Positions 8,900 through 16,151 of a stretch of DNA of 64,000 nucleotides are shown piece after piece. Source of the DNA: Microvirga arsenatis (GTDB lineage Bacteria; Pseudomonadota; Alphaproteobacteria; Rhizobiales; Beijerinckiaceae); assembly GCF_009910705.1 (NCBI RefSeq), contig NZ_JAAAXJ010000004.1:124001-188000 (forward strand). Direction: 5' to 3'. The stretch's first letter is position 1, and each line of letters opens with the position of its first letter. Under the pieces are notes generated by a model. That model saw nothing but the letters and a program-made list of their open reading frames with translations, was not told the origin of the DNA and did no database searches. A program made the position numbers and the translations under genes.

Positions 8900-10420
8900 A
8901 TGGATTCCGTTCTTCGCGCCGAGAACATCTCCAAGTCCTTCGGGCCGATCGAGGTCCTGAGCGGCATTTCGCTCGACCTGAGACCCGGCGAGGTTCATGC
9001 GGTGATCGGCGAGAACGGGGCGGGCAAGTCCACCCTGATGCGCATCCTCTCCGGGCATCTGCCGCCCACCAAGGGCGCGCTGCATCTCGACGGGCGGCCG
9101 ATCACCTTCTCCGGTCCCGTTGACGCCGAGGCGCACGGGATCGTTCTGGTCCACCAAGAAATCCTGCTCGCGCCGGACCTCACAGTGGCGCAAAACCTCT
9201 TCCTCGGCCGCGAGATCAGGCGCTTCGGCTTCGTCGACGACAGGGCGATGCGCCGCCGGGCACGGGAGATCCTGCACGAACTCGGCACGGGGATCGATCC
9301 CGACCGACAGGTGGGCCTCCTGTCCATTGCCGACCGTCAGCTCGTGCAGATCGCGCGGGCCCTTCTCGTGCCGCACAAGATCGTCGCCTTCGACGAGCCG
9401 ACGGCCGTTCTCACGCCCATCGAGGCGGAGAGCCTCTTCGCGATCATCCGCAGGCTCCGGTCGCAGGGCGTGGCCGTGCTCTACATTTCCCACCGGCTCA
9501 ACGAGGTGAAGGCGGTCGCAGACCGGGTCACGGTGCTGCGCGACGGCCGTCATGTCGCCACCCGCGACATCGAGGGGCTTGAGCCGCTCGAGATGGCCCG
9601 CCTGATGGTGGGCCGCGACATGTCGAAGCTCTACCCCGCAAAACCCGCGACCGCCTCGGATCATGCGCTTCTGACGGTTCGCGACATGGTGGTTCCCGGC
9701 TATGTGGAGAATGCCTCCTTCACCCTTCGTCGCGGCGAGATCCTCGGCTTTGGCGGGCTGATTGGCGCCGGGCGCACGGAACTCTTCGAGGGGCTGGTCG
9801 GCCTTCGCCCGAGCCAGGGCACGGTCGTTCTGGACGGCAAGTCCGTTCACTTCCGCGATGCGCGGGAGGCGATGGCTGCAGGCATCGTCTATCTGTCGGA
9901 AGACCGCAAGGGCAAAGGCCTGCTCCTGCAGCAGAACCTTCGCATCAACCTGTCCCTCGCCGCCCTGGACAAGTTCAGCCGCGGCTCCTTCATCGACGCC
10001 GCCGCCGAGGAGAGGGCGCTCGATCAGGCGATCAAGGATTTCGACATCCGCACCCGGCGCCGCGACCTGCTGGCAGGGCAGCTCTCCGGCGGCAACCAGC
10101 AGAAGCTGCTGCTCGCCAAGATGATGCTGCTGGAGCCGCGCATCGTCATCATCGACGAGCCGACGCGCGGCGTCGACATCGGCACCAAGGAGCAGATCTA
10201 CCGCTTCATTGCCTCTCTCGCGGATGAAGGCAAAGCGGTCGTGGTCATCTCATCCGAGATGCAGGAATTGATCGGCCTGTGCCACCGGGTCACGGTGATG
10301 CGCAACGGGCGCGTCGCGGGCGAGGTGACGCAGGCCGATCTGTCGGAAGACGCAATCGTTTATCTCGCCACAGGCGTTCATGAGGAAAGGGCGGCGGAGA
10401 TCGCTGCAGGCCACGCATGA
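8900..10420 (+). CDS. Sugar ABC transporter, tandem ATP-binding protein (RbsA/MglA type)
   Basis: This is a cytoplasmic double ATPase that powers uptake of a carbohydrate. The first half has Walker A GENGAGKST and Walker B VAFDEPTAVL; the second half has the degenerate P-loop GLIGAGRTE, signature LSGGNQQKL and Walker B VIIDEPTRGVD. Such paired half-domains in about 506 aa are diagnostic for the CUT2 (ribose/galactose) subfamily. The frame is open upstream, but homology begins at the ATG at 8900 (MDSVLRAENISKSFG), with GGAA before it. The stop overlaps the permease start by four bases. Expression should be controlled by the divergent LacI protein. Confidence 0.92.
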   Translation: MDSVLRAENISKSFGPIEVLSGISLDLRPGEVHAVIGENGAGKSTLMRILSGHLPPTKGALHLDGRPITFSGPVDAEAHGIVLVHQEILLAPDLTVAQNLFLGREIRRFGFVDDRAMRRRAREILHELGTGIDPDRQVGLLSIADRQLVQIARALLVPHKIVAFDEPTAVLTPIEAESLFAIIRRLRSQGVAVLYISHRLNEVKAVADRVTVLRDGRHVATRDIEGLEPLEMARLMVGRDMSKLYPAKPATASDHALLTVRDMVVPGYVENASFTLRRGEILGFGGLIGAGRTELFEGLVGLRPSQGTVVLDGKSVHFRDAREAMAAGIVYLSEDRKGKGLLLQQNLRINLSLAALDKFSRGSFIDAAAEERALDQAIKDFDIRTRRRDLLAGQLSGGNQQKLLLAKMMLLEPRIVIIDEPTRGVDIGTKEQIYRFIASLADEGKAVVVISSEMQELIGLCHRVTVMRNGRVAGEVTQADLSEDAIVYLATGVHEERAAEIAAGHA

Positions 10421-11415
10421 CCGAAACCGTGCTTCGCACCGGCGCCGAGAAGCGCCGCTTCACTCTCGACATGCGGGCCCTGTCGCCCTTCGTTGCCTTG
10501 ATCGCGCTCGTGATCGCAGGAGCGCTGATCAATCCCGACTTTCTGACGGCCTCCAACCTGCTCAACGTGGTCACGCGCTCGGCCTTCATCGCCATCATCG
10601 CGGTAGGCGCCACCTTCGTGATCGCGGGCGGCGGCCTCGATCTTTCGGTCGGCTCCATGGCCGCGCTGACGGCCGGCGTGATGATCCTGACGCTCAACAA
10701 TCTCGGCGGCGGCGACATGGGCACGCTGGCGCTGGGCATGCTCGCTGCCATCGCCCTGAGTGCCGCCTGCGGCCTGGCGAACGGTCTCGTCGTCACCTTC
10801 GGGCGCATCGAGCCGTTCATCGTGACGCTCGGCACCATGGGCATCTTCCGCTCGCTCGTGATCTGGCTTGCTGCGGGCGGCACCATCACGATGCGCAATT
10901 TCGAGCTGCGCGAGCTCTACCGCCCGGTCTATTTCGGAAGCGTCTTCGGCATCCCAGTTCCGATCATCGCCTTCCTCGTCGTGGCTGCCATCGGGGCGCT
11001 GATCCTCTACCGCACCTCCTTCGGCCGGCATGTGGTGGCGCTGGGCTCCAACGAGGATGTGGCCCGCTATTCCGGCGTGCCGATCTGGCGCGTGCGCACC
11101 CTCACCTACATCATTCAAGGGATCTGCGTCGGTATCGCCGTGCTGGTCTATGTGCCGCGCCTGGGATCCGCCACCCCGACCACGGGCCTCCTGTGGGAGC
11201 TGCAGGCGATCACCGCGGTGGTGATCGGCGGCACGGCCCTGAAGGGCGGAATCGGCCGCATCTGGGGCACCGTCGTCGGTGCGGTGATCCTCGAACTCGT
11301 CGCCAACATCATGGTGCTGTCAAACTTCGTCTCCGAGTTCCTCGTGGGCGCGGTTCAGGGTGCCATCATCATTGTCGCCATGCTCTTGCAGCGGTCTGTC
11401 CACCGCGGGCGATGA
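10417..11415 (+). CDS. Sugar ABC transporter permease (RbsC type)
   Basis: This inner-membrane permease of the CUT2 family has 332 aa and multiple hydrophobic segments. The sequence shows the family hallmark GGGLDLSVGSMAAL near residues 70-83 and the EAA-like loop with VVIGGTALKGGIGRIWGTVVGA near 267-288. It is translationally coupled to the ATPase upstream and followed after 65 bases by the binding-protein gene, so the three form a complete importer. The substrate is presumably a pentose, hexose or cyclitol judged by the isomerase and oxidoreductase genes downstream. Confidence 0.92.
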   Translation: MTETVLRTGAEKRRFTLDMRALSPFVALIALVIAGALINPDFLTASNLLNVVTRSAFIAIIAVGATFVIAGGGLDLSVGSMAALTAGVMILTLNNLGGGDMGTLALGMLAAIALSAACGLANGLVVTFGRIEPFIVTLGTMGIFRSLVIWLAAGGTITMRNFELRELYRPVYFGSVFGIPVPIIAFLVVAAIGALILYRTSFGRHVVALGSNEDVARYSGVPIWRVRTLTYIIQGICVGIAVLVYVPRLGSATPTTGLLWELQAITAVVIGGTALKGGIGRIWGTVVGAVILELVANIMVLSNFVSEFLVGAVQGAIIIVAMLLQRSVHRGR

Positions 11416-11480
11416 AACCGGGGCAAAGCCCACCGGGCACAAGGACAAAGGGCTTGAAACCACCTCCAGGGAGGAATGAG

Positions 11481-12431
11481 ATGAAAGCAACGGTACTGAA
11501 GATCGCGATGGCGGCAGGCCTCATGGCGGGCGTTGCCACCGGCGCAATGGCCCAGCAGAAGAACGTGACGATCGGCGTGTCGATCCCGGCTGCCACCCAT
11601 GGCTGGACCGGCGGCGTCGTCTACCATGCGCAGGAAACTGCCAAGCAGCTCGAGAAGGGCTACCCGGGCCTCAAGGTCATCGTGAAGACCTCTCCCGACG
11701 GCGCCGCCCAGGCGAACGCCCTCGACGACCTCACCTCTCAGAAGATCGACGCCCTTGTGGTTCTGCCCTTCAACTCCGACGAGCTGACGAACCCCGTTCG
11801 CGAGGTCAAGAGACGGGGCACCTTCATCACCGTCGTCGACCGCGGCCTGAAGGATCCGTCGATCCAGGACATCTATGTGGCCGGCAACAACCCCGAGTTC
11901 GGCCGCGTCGCCGGCAAGTACTTCGTCGACAACCTGAAGCAGGGCAACGTCGTCGTCTTCCGCGGCATCCCGACCGTGATCGACGAGGAGCGCGTGACGA
12001 ACTTCGAGAAAGCCCTCGAGGGCTCGGGCGTGAAGGTGATCGACAAGCAATATGCCAACTGGAACCGGGACGATGCCTTCAAGGTGATGCAGGACTTCCT
12101 GTCGAAGCACCCGAAGATCGACGCGGTCTGGGCCTCCGACGACGACATGGCGCTCGGCGTCATGGAGGCGATCCGCCAGGCCAAGCGCGAGGACATCAAG
12201 TTCGTTCTCGGCGGCGCCGGCATGAAGGACATGATCAAGAAGGTGATGGACGGGGACAAGATGATCCCGGCGAACGTATCCTACCCGCCGTCGATGATCT
12301 CGACCGCCATGGGCGTCACGGCTGCGCATTTCTACACCAATGCGCCGATGCGCGGCACTTACACGCTGAACGCCCAGCTGATCACCAAGGACAACGCCAA
12401 GGAACACTACTTCCCGAACTCCCCGTTCTAA
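11481..12431 (+). CDS. Sugar ABC transporter periplasmic substrate-binding protein
   Basis: A 316-aa protein with a Sec signal peptide (MKATVLKIAMAAGLMAGVAT..., cleavage after AMA near residue 24) and a type I periplasmic binding fold: VTIGVSIPAATHGWTGGV, DALVVLPFNSDEL and FITVVDRG are typical of the ribose-binding (Peripla_BP_4) group. The open frame extends far upstream, but the ATG at 11481 preceded by GGGAGG matches the signal peptide. It should capture the substrate for the ATPase and permease encoded just upstream. A palindromic-repeat region follows and may protect this end of the transcript. Confidence 0.92.
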   Translation: MKATVLKIAMAAGLMAGVATGAMAQQKNVTIGVSIPAATHGWTGGVVYHAQETAKQLEKGYPGLKVIVKTSPDGAAQANALDDLTSQKIDALVVLPFNSDELTNPVREVKRRGTFITVVDRGLKDPSIQDIYVAGNNPEFGRVAGKYFVDNLKQGNVVVFRGIPTVIDEERVTNFEKALEGSGVKVIDKQYANWNRDDAFKVMQDFLSKHPKIDAVWASDDDMALGVMEAIRQAKREDIKFVLGGAGMKDMIKKVMDGDKMIPANVSYPPSMISTAMGVTAAHFYTNAPMRGTYTLNAQLITKDNAKEHYFPNSPF

Positions 12432-12453
12432 GCAGCGCGCCTCTTTCCTCCCC

Positions 12454-12481
12454 GCTCATCTCAGGCCTGCCTGAGATGAGC
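12454..12481. repeat. 13-bp inverted repeat after the binding-protein gene
   Basis: Arms GCTCATCTCAGGC (12454-12466) and GCCTGAGATGAGC (12469-12481) are perfect, with a 2-nt centre. There is no T-run. It sits 22 bases after the stop codon, where such hairpins often stabilise upstream mRNA or reduce read-through. Confidence 0.7.
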
Positions 12482-12516
12482 TTGACAAGACGCAGATCGG
12501 GAACACCCGATTTGCG

Positions 12517-12597
12517 GCGGGGAGGGATTCAGGGTGCGGGTGTGAGCGCCATGTTTCCGATGTGGCGCTCACACCCCCACCTCCAACTCCTCTCCGC
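12517..12597. repeat. 35-bp imperfect inverted repeat (REP/RPE-like palindromic element)
   Basis: Arms 12517-12551 and 12563-12597 match at 28 of 35 positions, with the inner 14 bp perfect (GGGTGTGAGCGCCA and its complement) around an 11-nt loop. The outer parts carry the G-rich/C-rich blocks typical of alphaproteobacterial intergenic palindromic elements. It lies between the ABC and isomerase genes and may modulate their relative expression. Confidence 0.75.
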
Positions 12598-12626
12598 AGG
12601 GGGAGGAGAGCATCGGGAGTTCACCC

Positions 12627-13688
12627 ATGAAGACCATGAAGGGCCCTGGCCTTTTCCTTGCGCAGTTCGCAGGCGACGAGGCTCCGTTCAACGCGCTCGA
12701 CTCCATCTGCCGCTGGGCGGCCTCCCTTGGCTACAAGGGCATTCAGATCCCGACCTGGGACGCCCGCCTTTTCGATCTGAAGAAGGCGGCGGAGTCGGAG
12801 GCCTATTGCGACGAGGTGCTGGGCATCGTGCGTTCGCACGGCATGACGATCACGGAGCTCTCTACCCATCTGCAGGGGCAGCTGGTGGCGGTGCATCCGG
12901 CCTTCGATGAAGCCTTCGACGGCTTCGCTGCGCCCGAGGTCAGGGGCAACCCGAAGGCCCGGCAGGAATGGGCCGTCAACCAGATGCTGATGGCGGCCAA
13001 AGCTTCCAAGCGCCTGGGCCTGAATGTCAGCGTGTCGTTCTCCGGCGCTCTGGCCTGGCCCTTCGTGTATCCGTGGCCGCAGCGCCCGGCCGGCCTCGTC
13101 GAGACTGCTTTCGAGGAATTGGGACGGCGCTGGCGGCCGATTCTCGACGCCTATGAGGATGCAGGCTGCGATGTGGCCTATGAGATCCATCCGGGCGAGG
13201 ACATTCACGACGGCGCCACCTTCGAGCGCTTCGTCGATGCGGTGGGCGGACACAGGCGCGCCTGCATCAACTACGATCCGAGCCACTTCCTGCTGCAGCA
13301 GCTCGACTATCTCGCCTTCATCGATCTCTACCACGAGCGCATCAAGGCCTTCCACGTCAAGGATGCGGAGTTCAACCCGTCCGGCCGCATCGGCGTCTAT
13401 GGCGGCTACGAGAGCTGGATCAACCGGGCCGGGCGCTTCCGCTCGCTTGGCGACGGGCAGGTGGATTTCGGCGCGATCTTTTCCAAGCTCGCCCAGTACG
13501 ACTACGATTCCTGGGCGGTGCTGGAATGGGAATGCGCCCTCAAGCATCCGGAAGACGGAGCCCGGGAAGGCGCCGAGTTCATCAAGGCGCATATCATCCG
13601 CGTCACGGAAAAAGCCTTCGACGATTTCGCCGCCGGCGGAACGGACGAGGCGGCCAACCGCCGGATGCTCGGCATCGGCGCAGCATAA
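12627..13688 (+). CDS. Sugar phosphate isomerase/epimerase family (TIM barrel)
   Basis: This 353-aa protein belongs to the xylose-isomerase-like TIM-barrel group (AP_endonuc_2 fold) whose members isomerise or epimerise sugars and inositol derivatives with a divalent metal. Visible barrel motifs include YKGIQIPTWD (strand 2), VAYEIHPGED (metal-ligand Glu), CINYDPSHF, KAFHVKDAEF and WAVLEWECAL (last Glu ligand). GGGAG precedes the ATG by seven bases. It is followed 18 bases later by an oxidoreductase and preceded by the ABC importer, so it probably acts on the imported sugar. The precise reaction cannot be stated. Confidence 0.88.
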   Translation: MKTMKGPGLFLAQFAGDEAPFNALDSICRWAASLGYKGIQIPTWDARLFDLKKAAESEAYCDEVLGIVRSHGMTITELSTHLQGQLVAVHPAFDEAFDGFAAPEVRGNPKARQEWAVNQMLMAAKASKRLGLNVSVSFSGALAWPFVYPWPQRPAGLVETAFEELGRRWRPILDAYEDAGCDVAYEIHPGEDIHDGATFERFVDAVGGHRRACINYDPSHFLLQQLDYLAFIDLYHERIKAFHVKDAEFNPSGRIGVYGGYESWINRAGRFRSLGDGQVDFGAIFSKLAQYDYDSWAVLEWECALKHPEDGAREGAEFIKAHIIRVTEKAFDDFAAGGTDEAANRRMLGIGAA

Positions 13689-13706
13689 GCTTGGAGGGGG
13701 CACAAC

Positions 13707-14882
13707 ATGACGATTGCAGGGTCTGCGGACCAGAAGCTCACTCGGCGGCTGCGGCTTGGCATGGTCGGCGGCGGTCGCGGCGCCTTCATCGGAGCGGTGC
13801 ACCGCATTGCCGCCCGAATCGACGACCGCTGGGAACTGGTGGCGGGCGCGCTCTCCTCCGATCCGGAGCGGGCGAAGGCCTCCGGCGAGGATCTTCTTCT
13901 GAAGCCCGACCGCATCTATGGCGACTTCAACGAGATGGCGCGCCGCGAGCGGCGGCTGAAGGATGGGATCGATGCGGTTGCGATCGTCACGCCCAACCAC
14001 GCCCATGCCGCCGCCGCCCGCGCCTTCCTGAAGGCCGGCATCCACGTGATCTGCGACAAGCCGCTCACCACCACGCGCCGCGAGGCCGATCAACTCGCCA
14101 AGCTCGCGCGTGACTCCGGCCTCATCTTCGCAGTCACCCATAACTATACCGGCTACCCGCTCGTGCGGCAGGCCCGCGCCATGGTGCAGGCAGGAGAACT
14201 CGGCGCAATCCGCGTCGTGCAGGTGGAATACGCGCAGGACTGGCTCGCCACCCGCGCGGAGGAGACCGGCAGCAAGCAGGCCGAATGGCGCACGGATCCG
14301 GCACGCTCAGGCCCCGCCGGCGCGGTTGGCGATATCGGCACCCATGCCTTCAACCTCGCCGAGTTCATCGTGGGCGACGAGGTGGCATCCCTCTCGGCCG
14401 AGTTGCACACCTTCGTGGAGGGCCGCCGGCTCGACGATAACGCCCATATGATGCTGCGCTTTGCGTCCGGGGCGAAGGGCATGCTCTGGTGCAGCCAGGT
14501 GGCGGCCGGCCTCGAGAACGGCCTTCGCATCCGCGTTTATGGCGAGAAGGCCGGGCTCGAATGGCACCAGGAGAACCCGAACTATCTCACCTTCTCGCCC
14601 CTCGGGGAGCCGCCCCGACTCATCCGCCGCAACGGCTATGGCGCCGACGAGGTGTCGCGCGCCGCATCCCGTATTCCGGGCGGGCATCCGGAAGGGTATC
14701 TCGAGGGCTTCGCCCAACTTTATACGGACGTTGCCGAGCAGATTGCGGCGCGGATCGAGAAGCGCGAGCCCAACCCCTTCTCGCTTCAGGTGCCGACCGT
14801 CGAGCATGGCGTTCGCGGCGTTCGCTTCATCGAGGCGGCGGTGAAATCCTCCCAACGCAAGGCAGCCTGGGTCGATCTCTGA
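13707..14882 (+). CDS. Gfo/Idh/MocA-family oxidoreductase
   Basis: This 391-aa NAD(P)-dependent dehydrogenase has an N-terminal Rossmann fold with LGMVGGGRGAFIG (residues about 18-30), the family motif CDKPLTTTRREAD (the conserved EKP replaced by DKP) and a C-terminal substrate domain with DIGTHAFNLAEFI. Proteins of this family oxidise sugars or cyclitols. The gene follows the TIM-barrel isomerase on the same strand and matches the common pairing of isomerase plus oxidoreductase in inositol or rare-sugar catabolism. GGAGGGG lies before the ATG. Substrate unknown. Confidence 0.9.
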   Translation: MTIAGSADQKLTRRLRLGMVGGGRGAFIGAVHRIAARIDDRWELVAGALSSDPERAKASGEDLLLKPDRIYGDFNEMARRERRLKDGIDAVAIVTPNHAHAAAARAFLKAGIHVICDKPLTTTRREADQLAKLARDSGLIFAVTHNYTGYPLVRQARAMVQAGELGAIRVVQVEYAQDWLATRAEETGSKQAEWRTDPARSGPAGAVGDIGTHAFNLAEFIVGDEVASLSAELHTFVEGRRLDDNAHMMLRFASGAKGMLWCSQVAAGLENGLRIRVYGEKAGLEWHQENPNYLTFSPLGEPPRLIRRNGYGADEVSRAASRIPGGHPEGYLEGFAQLYTDVAEQIAARIEKREPNPFSLQVPTVEHGVRGVRFIEAAVKSSQRKAAWVDL

Positions 14883-14895
14883 CGCGCCTGCCTTG

Positions 14896-14922
14896 AGGCC
14901 TCGCCCTACGCGGGCGGGGCCT
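14896..14922 (+). terminator. Hairpin after the sugar operon
   Basis: Arms AGGCCTCGCCC (14896-14906) and GGGCGGGGCCT (14912-14922) pair with one mismatch around a 5-nt loop, 14 bases after the oxidoreductase stop. No T-run follows, so it is a possible rather than certain terminator. Confidence 0.45.
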
Positions 14923-14998
14923 GCCATGGGCTCTCTTGAAATCGCATCTGCAATCATGACGTATAGGGGACGCAGATCAGCGGATTTTACGATTTCAC

Positions 14999-15415
14999 AT
15001 GGCGCCGTCGCATCACCATCATGGCCTCGAGGACTTGAACGACACCCAGAGGCGGGTTCACCGGATTTTATGCGCGGCCCAGAATCCCCTCTCCGCCTAT
15101 GAGGTCCTCGACAAGATGCGTGCCAAGGGCGCGGTAACGCCCCCGACCGTGTACAGGTGTCTGGACAAGCTGATCGAGAAGGGCTTGGCCCATAGGCTCG
15201 AGAGCCTCAACGCCTACGTTGCCTGCAAGCATCCCCATCATGAGCACGACATGGCGGCCTTCGCCATCTGCGAGAGCTGCGGCCTCGTGAGGGAGTTCAC
15301 GGACCCCCATATCGGCGAGCGCCTGGCCCATTGGAGCGACGACCACGCCTTCTCAGCCAAGAAGGTCACGGTGGAAATCAGGGGCCTTTGCGGCGCCTGC
15401 ACCAAGAGCGGATAA
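14999..15415 (+). CDS. zur: Fur-family zinc uptake regulator (Zur-like)
   Basis: This 138-aa regulator has the winged-helix DNA-binding part (TPPTVYRCLDKLIEKGLAHRLE, residues about 41-62) and the metal-binding C-terminal half with a His-rich KHPHHEHDM and two CxxC pairs, CESC and CGAC, which form the structural zinc site. The sequence SAYEVLDKMRAKG...PPTVYR resembles Zur more than Fur. A short HHHH stretch at residues 5-8 may add metal affinity. No clear ribosome-binding site precedes the ATG. It probably represses zinc uptake genes under zinc sufficiency; no zinc transporter is in this window. A second Fur-type gene follows. Confidence 0.82.
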   Translation: MAPSHHHHGLEDLNDTQRRVHRILCAAQNPLSAYEVLDKMRAKGAVTPPTVYRCLDKLIEKGLAHRLESLNAYVACKHPHHEHDMAAFAICESCGLVREFTDPHIGERLAHWSDDHAFSAKKVTVEIRGLCGACTKSG

Positions 15416-15608
15416 CCTGCGGAACATCTCCGGATTTGAAACGTTACTTCGTGTCGTCTGGGCTCTGGCTGCTCCGATTATGCCAATTAGCCAAATTACC
15501 TAGAGGAATATGCATAGGTGCAAGCGCATTCCGCAATGATAGCACGTTGTCAGGTCCGTAATTTCCCTATATGAATATATAGGTTTCGTAATAACAGGAG
15601 TGTGGACC
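15416..15608 (+). promoter_or_regulatory. AT-rich spacer between the two Fur-family genes
   Basis: This 193-base stretch carries no gene. It is much more AT-rich than the rest of the window from about 15470 to 15600 and includes an operator-like inverted repeat near its right end, so it probably holds the promoter of the second Fur-family gene. Confidence 0.55.
15566..15583 (+). promoter_or_regulatory. Candidate Fur/Zur-type operator
   Basis: CCTATAT (15566-15572) and ATATAGG (15577-15583) form perfect 7-bp arms around GAAT, 26 bases before the ATG at 15609. The AT-rich 7-4-7 layout and position suggest autoregulation by one of the two adjacent Fur-family proteins. Confidence 0.6.
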
Positions 15609-16061
15609 ATGAGCACCAAGGCCCTGAAGAAGGAAGAAGAAGAGAACCTTCTGCGTCGCGCCGACGACCTCTGCCGCCAAAACAACCTGAGGCTGACCCC
15701 CATCCGTGAGCGCGTCTACCGCGAGCTGGTTCAGAGCGGCGGCCCGGTCGGAGCCTACGACCTCGTCGACCGGCTCAGCAGCGAGAAGAAGCGCCTGGCA
15801 CCGGTGACCATCTACCGCGCCCTCGACTTCCTGCGGGATGCAGGTCTCGTGCACCGTCTGGCCACCCAGAACTCCTACGTCATCTCCCATGGCCAGCCGG
15901 ACATGAACGCGATGAAGATCATGTTCGTCGATTCCAAGACCGGCGAGACCGTCGAGGTCCACTCGACCGAAGTCGCGGAAGCCGTCCGCAAGGCCGCCGA
16001 GCAGGCCGGCTTCAAGTCGGTTTCCCCCTTCATGGAAGTGGAAGGCGAGATCGCGCACTGA
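15609..16061 (+). CDS. Fur-family regulator lacking the metal-ligand Cys/His set
   Basis: The N-terminal half is a clear Fur/Zur winged helix (LRLTPIRERVYRELV, GAYDLVDRL, APVTIYRALDFLRDAGLVHRL), closest in wording to Zur. The C-terminal half keeps the dimerisation length (150 aa) but has no CxxC pair and no HHxH motif, and the only Cys (residue 20) lies in the DNA-binding half. AGGAG at 15596-15600 supports the ATG at 15609 over the GTG at 15600. It may be a metal-blind repressor, respond to another ligand, or heterodimerise with the Zur-like protein encoded upstream. A perfect inverted repeat sits just before it. Confidence 0.82.
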   Translation: MSTKALKKEEEENLLRRADDLCRQNNLRLTPIRERVYRELVQSGGPVGAYDLVDRLSSEKKRLAPVTIYRALDFLRDAGLVHRLATQNSYVISHGQPDMNAMKIMFVDSKTGETVEVHSTEVAEAVRKAAEQAGFKSVSPFMEVEGEIAH

Positions 16062-16116
16062 TGCGACAGGGCAGAGGCGCGGCGCCCCTGCCCCAGATAA
16101 GTGCCCCGGAGGGCTC

Positions 16117-16151
16117 AAGGAAAAGGCCGGGTATTGCCCGGCCTTTTCCTT
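16117..16151. terminator. Strong bidirectional terminator
   Basis: Perfect 15-bp arms AAGGAAAAGGCCGGG (16117-16131) and CCCGGCCTTTTCCTT (16137-16151) enclose a 5-nt loop. The A-rich and T-rich arm ends give U-tracts in both directions, suiting the convergent Fur-family and RND genes. It overlaps the stop codon of the RND gene by two bases. Confidence 0.9.
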
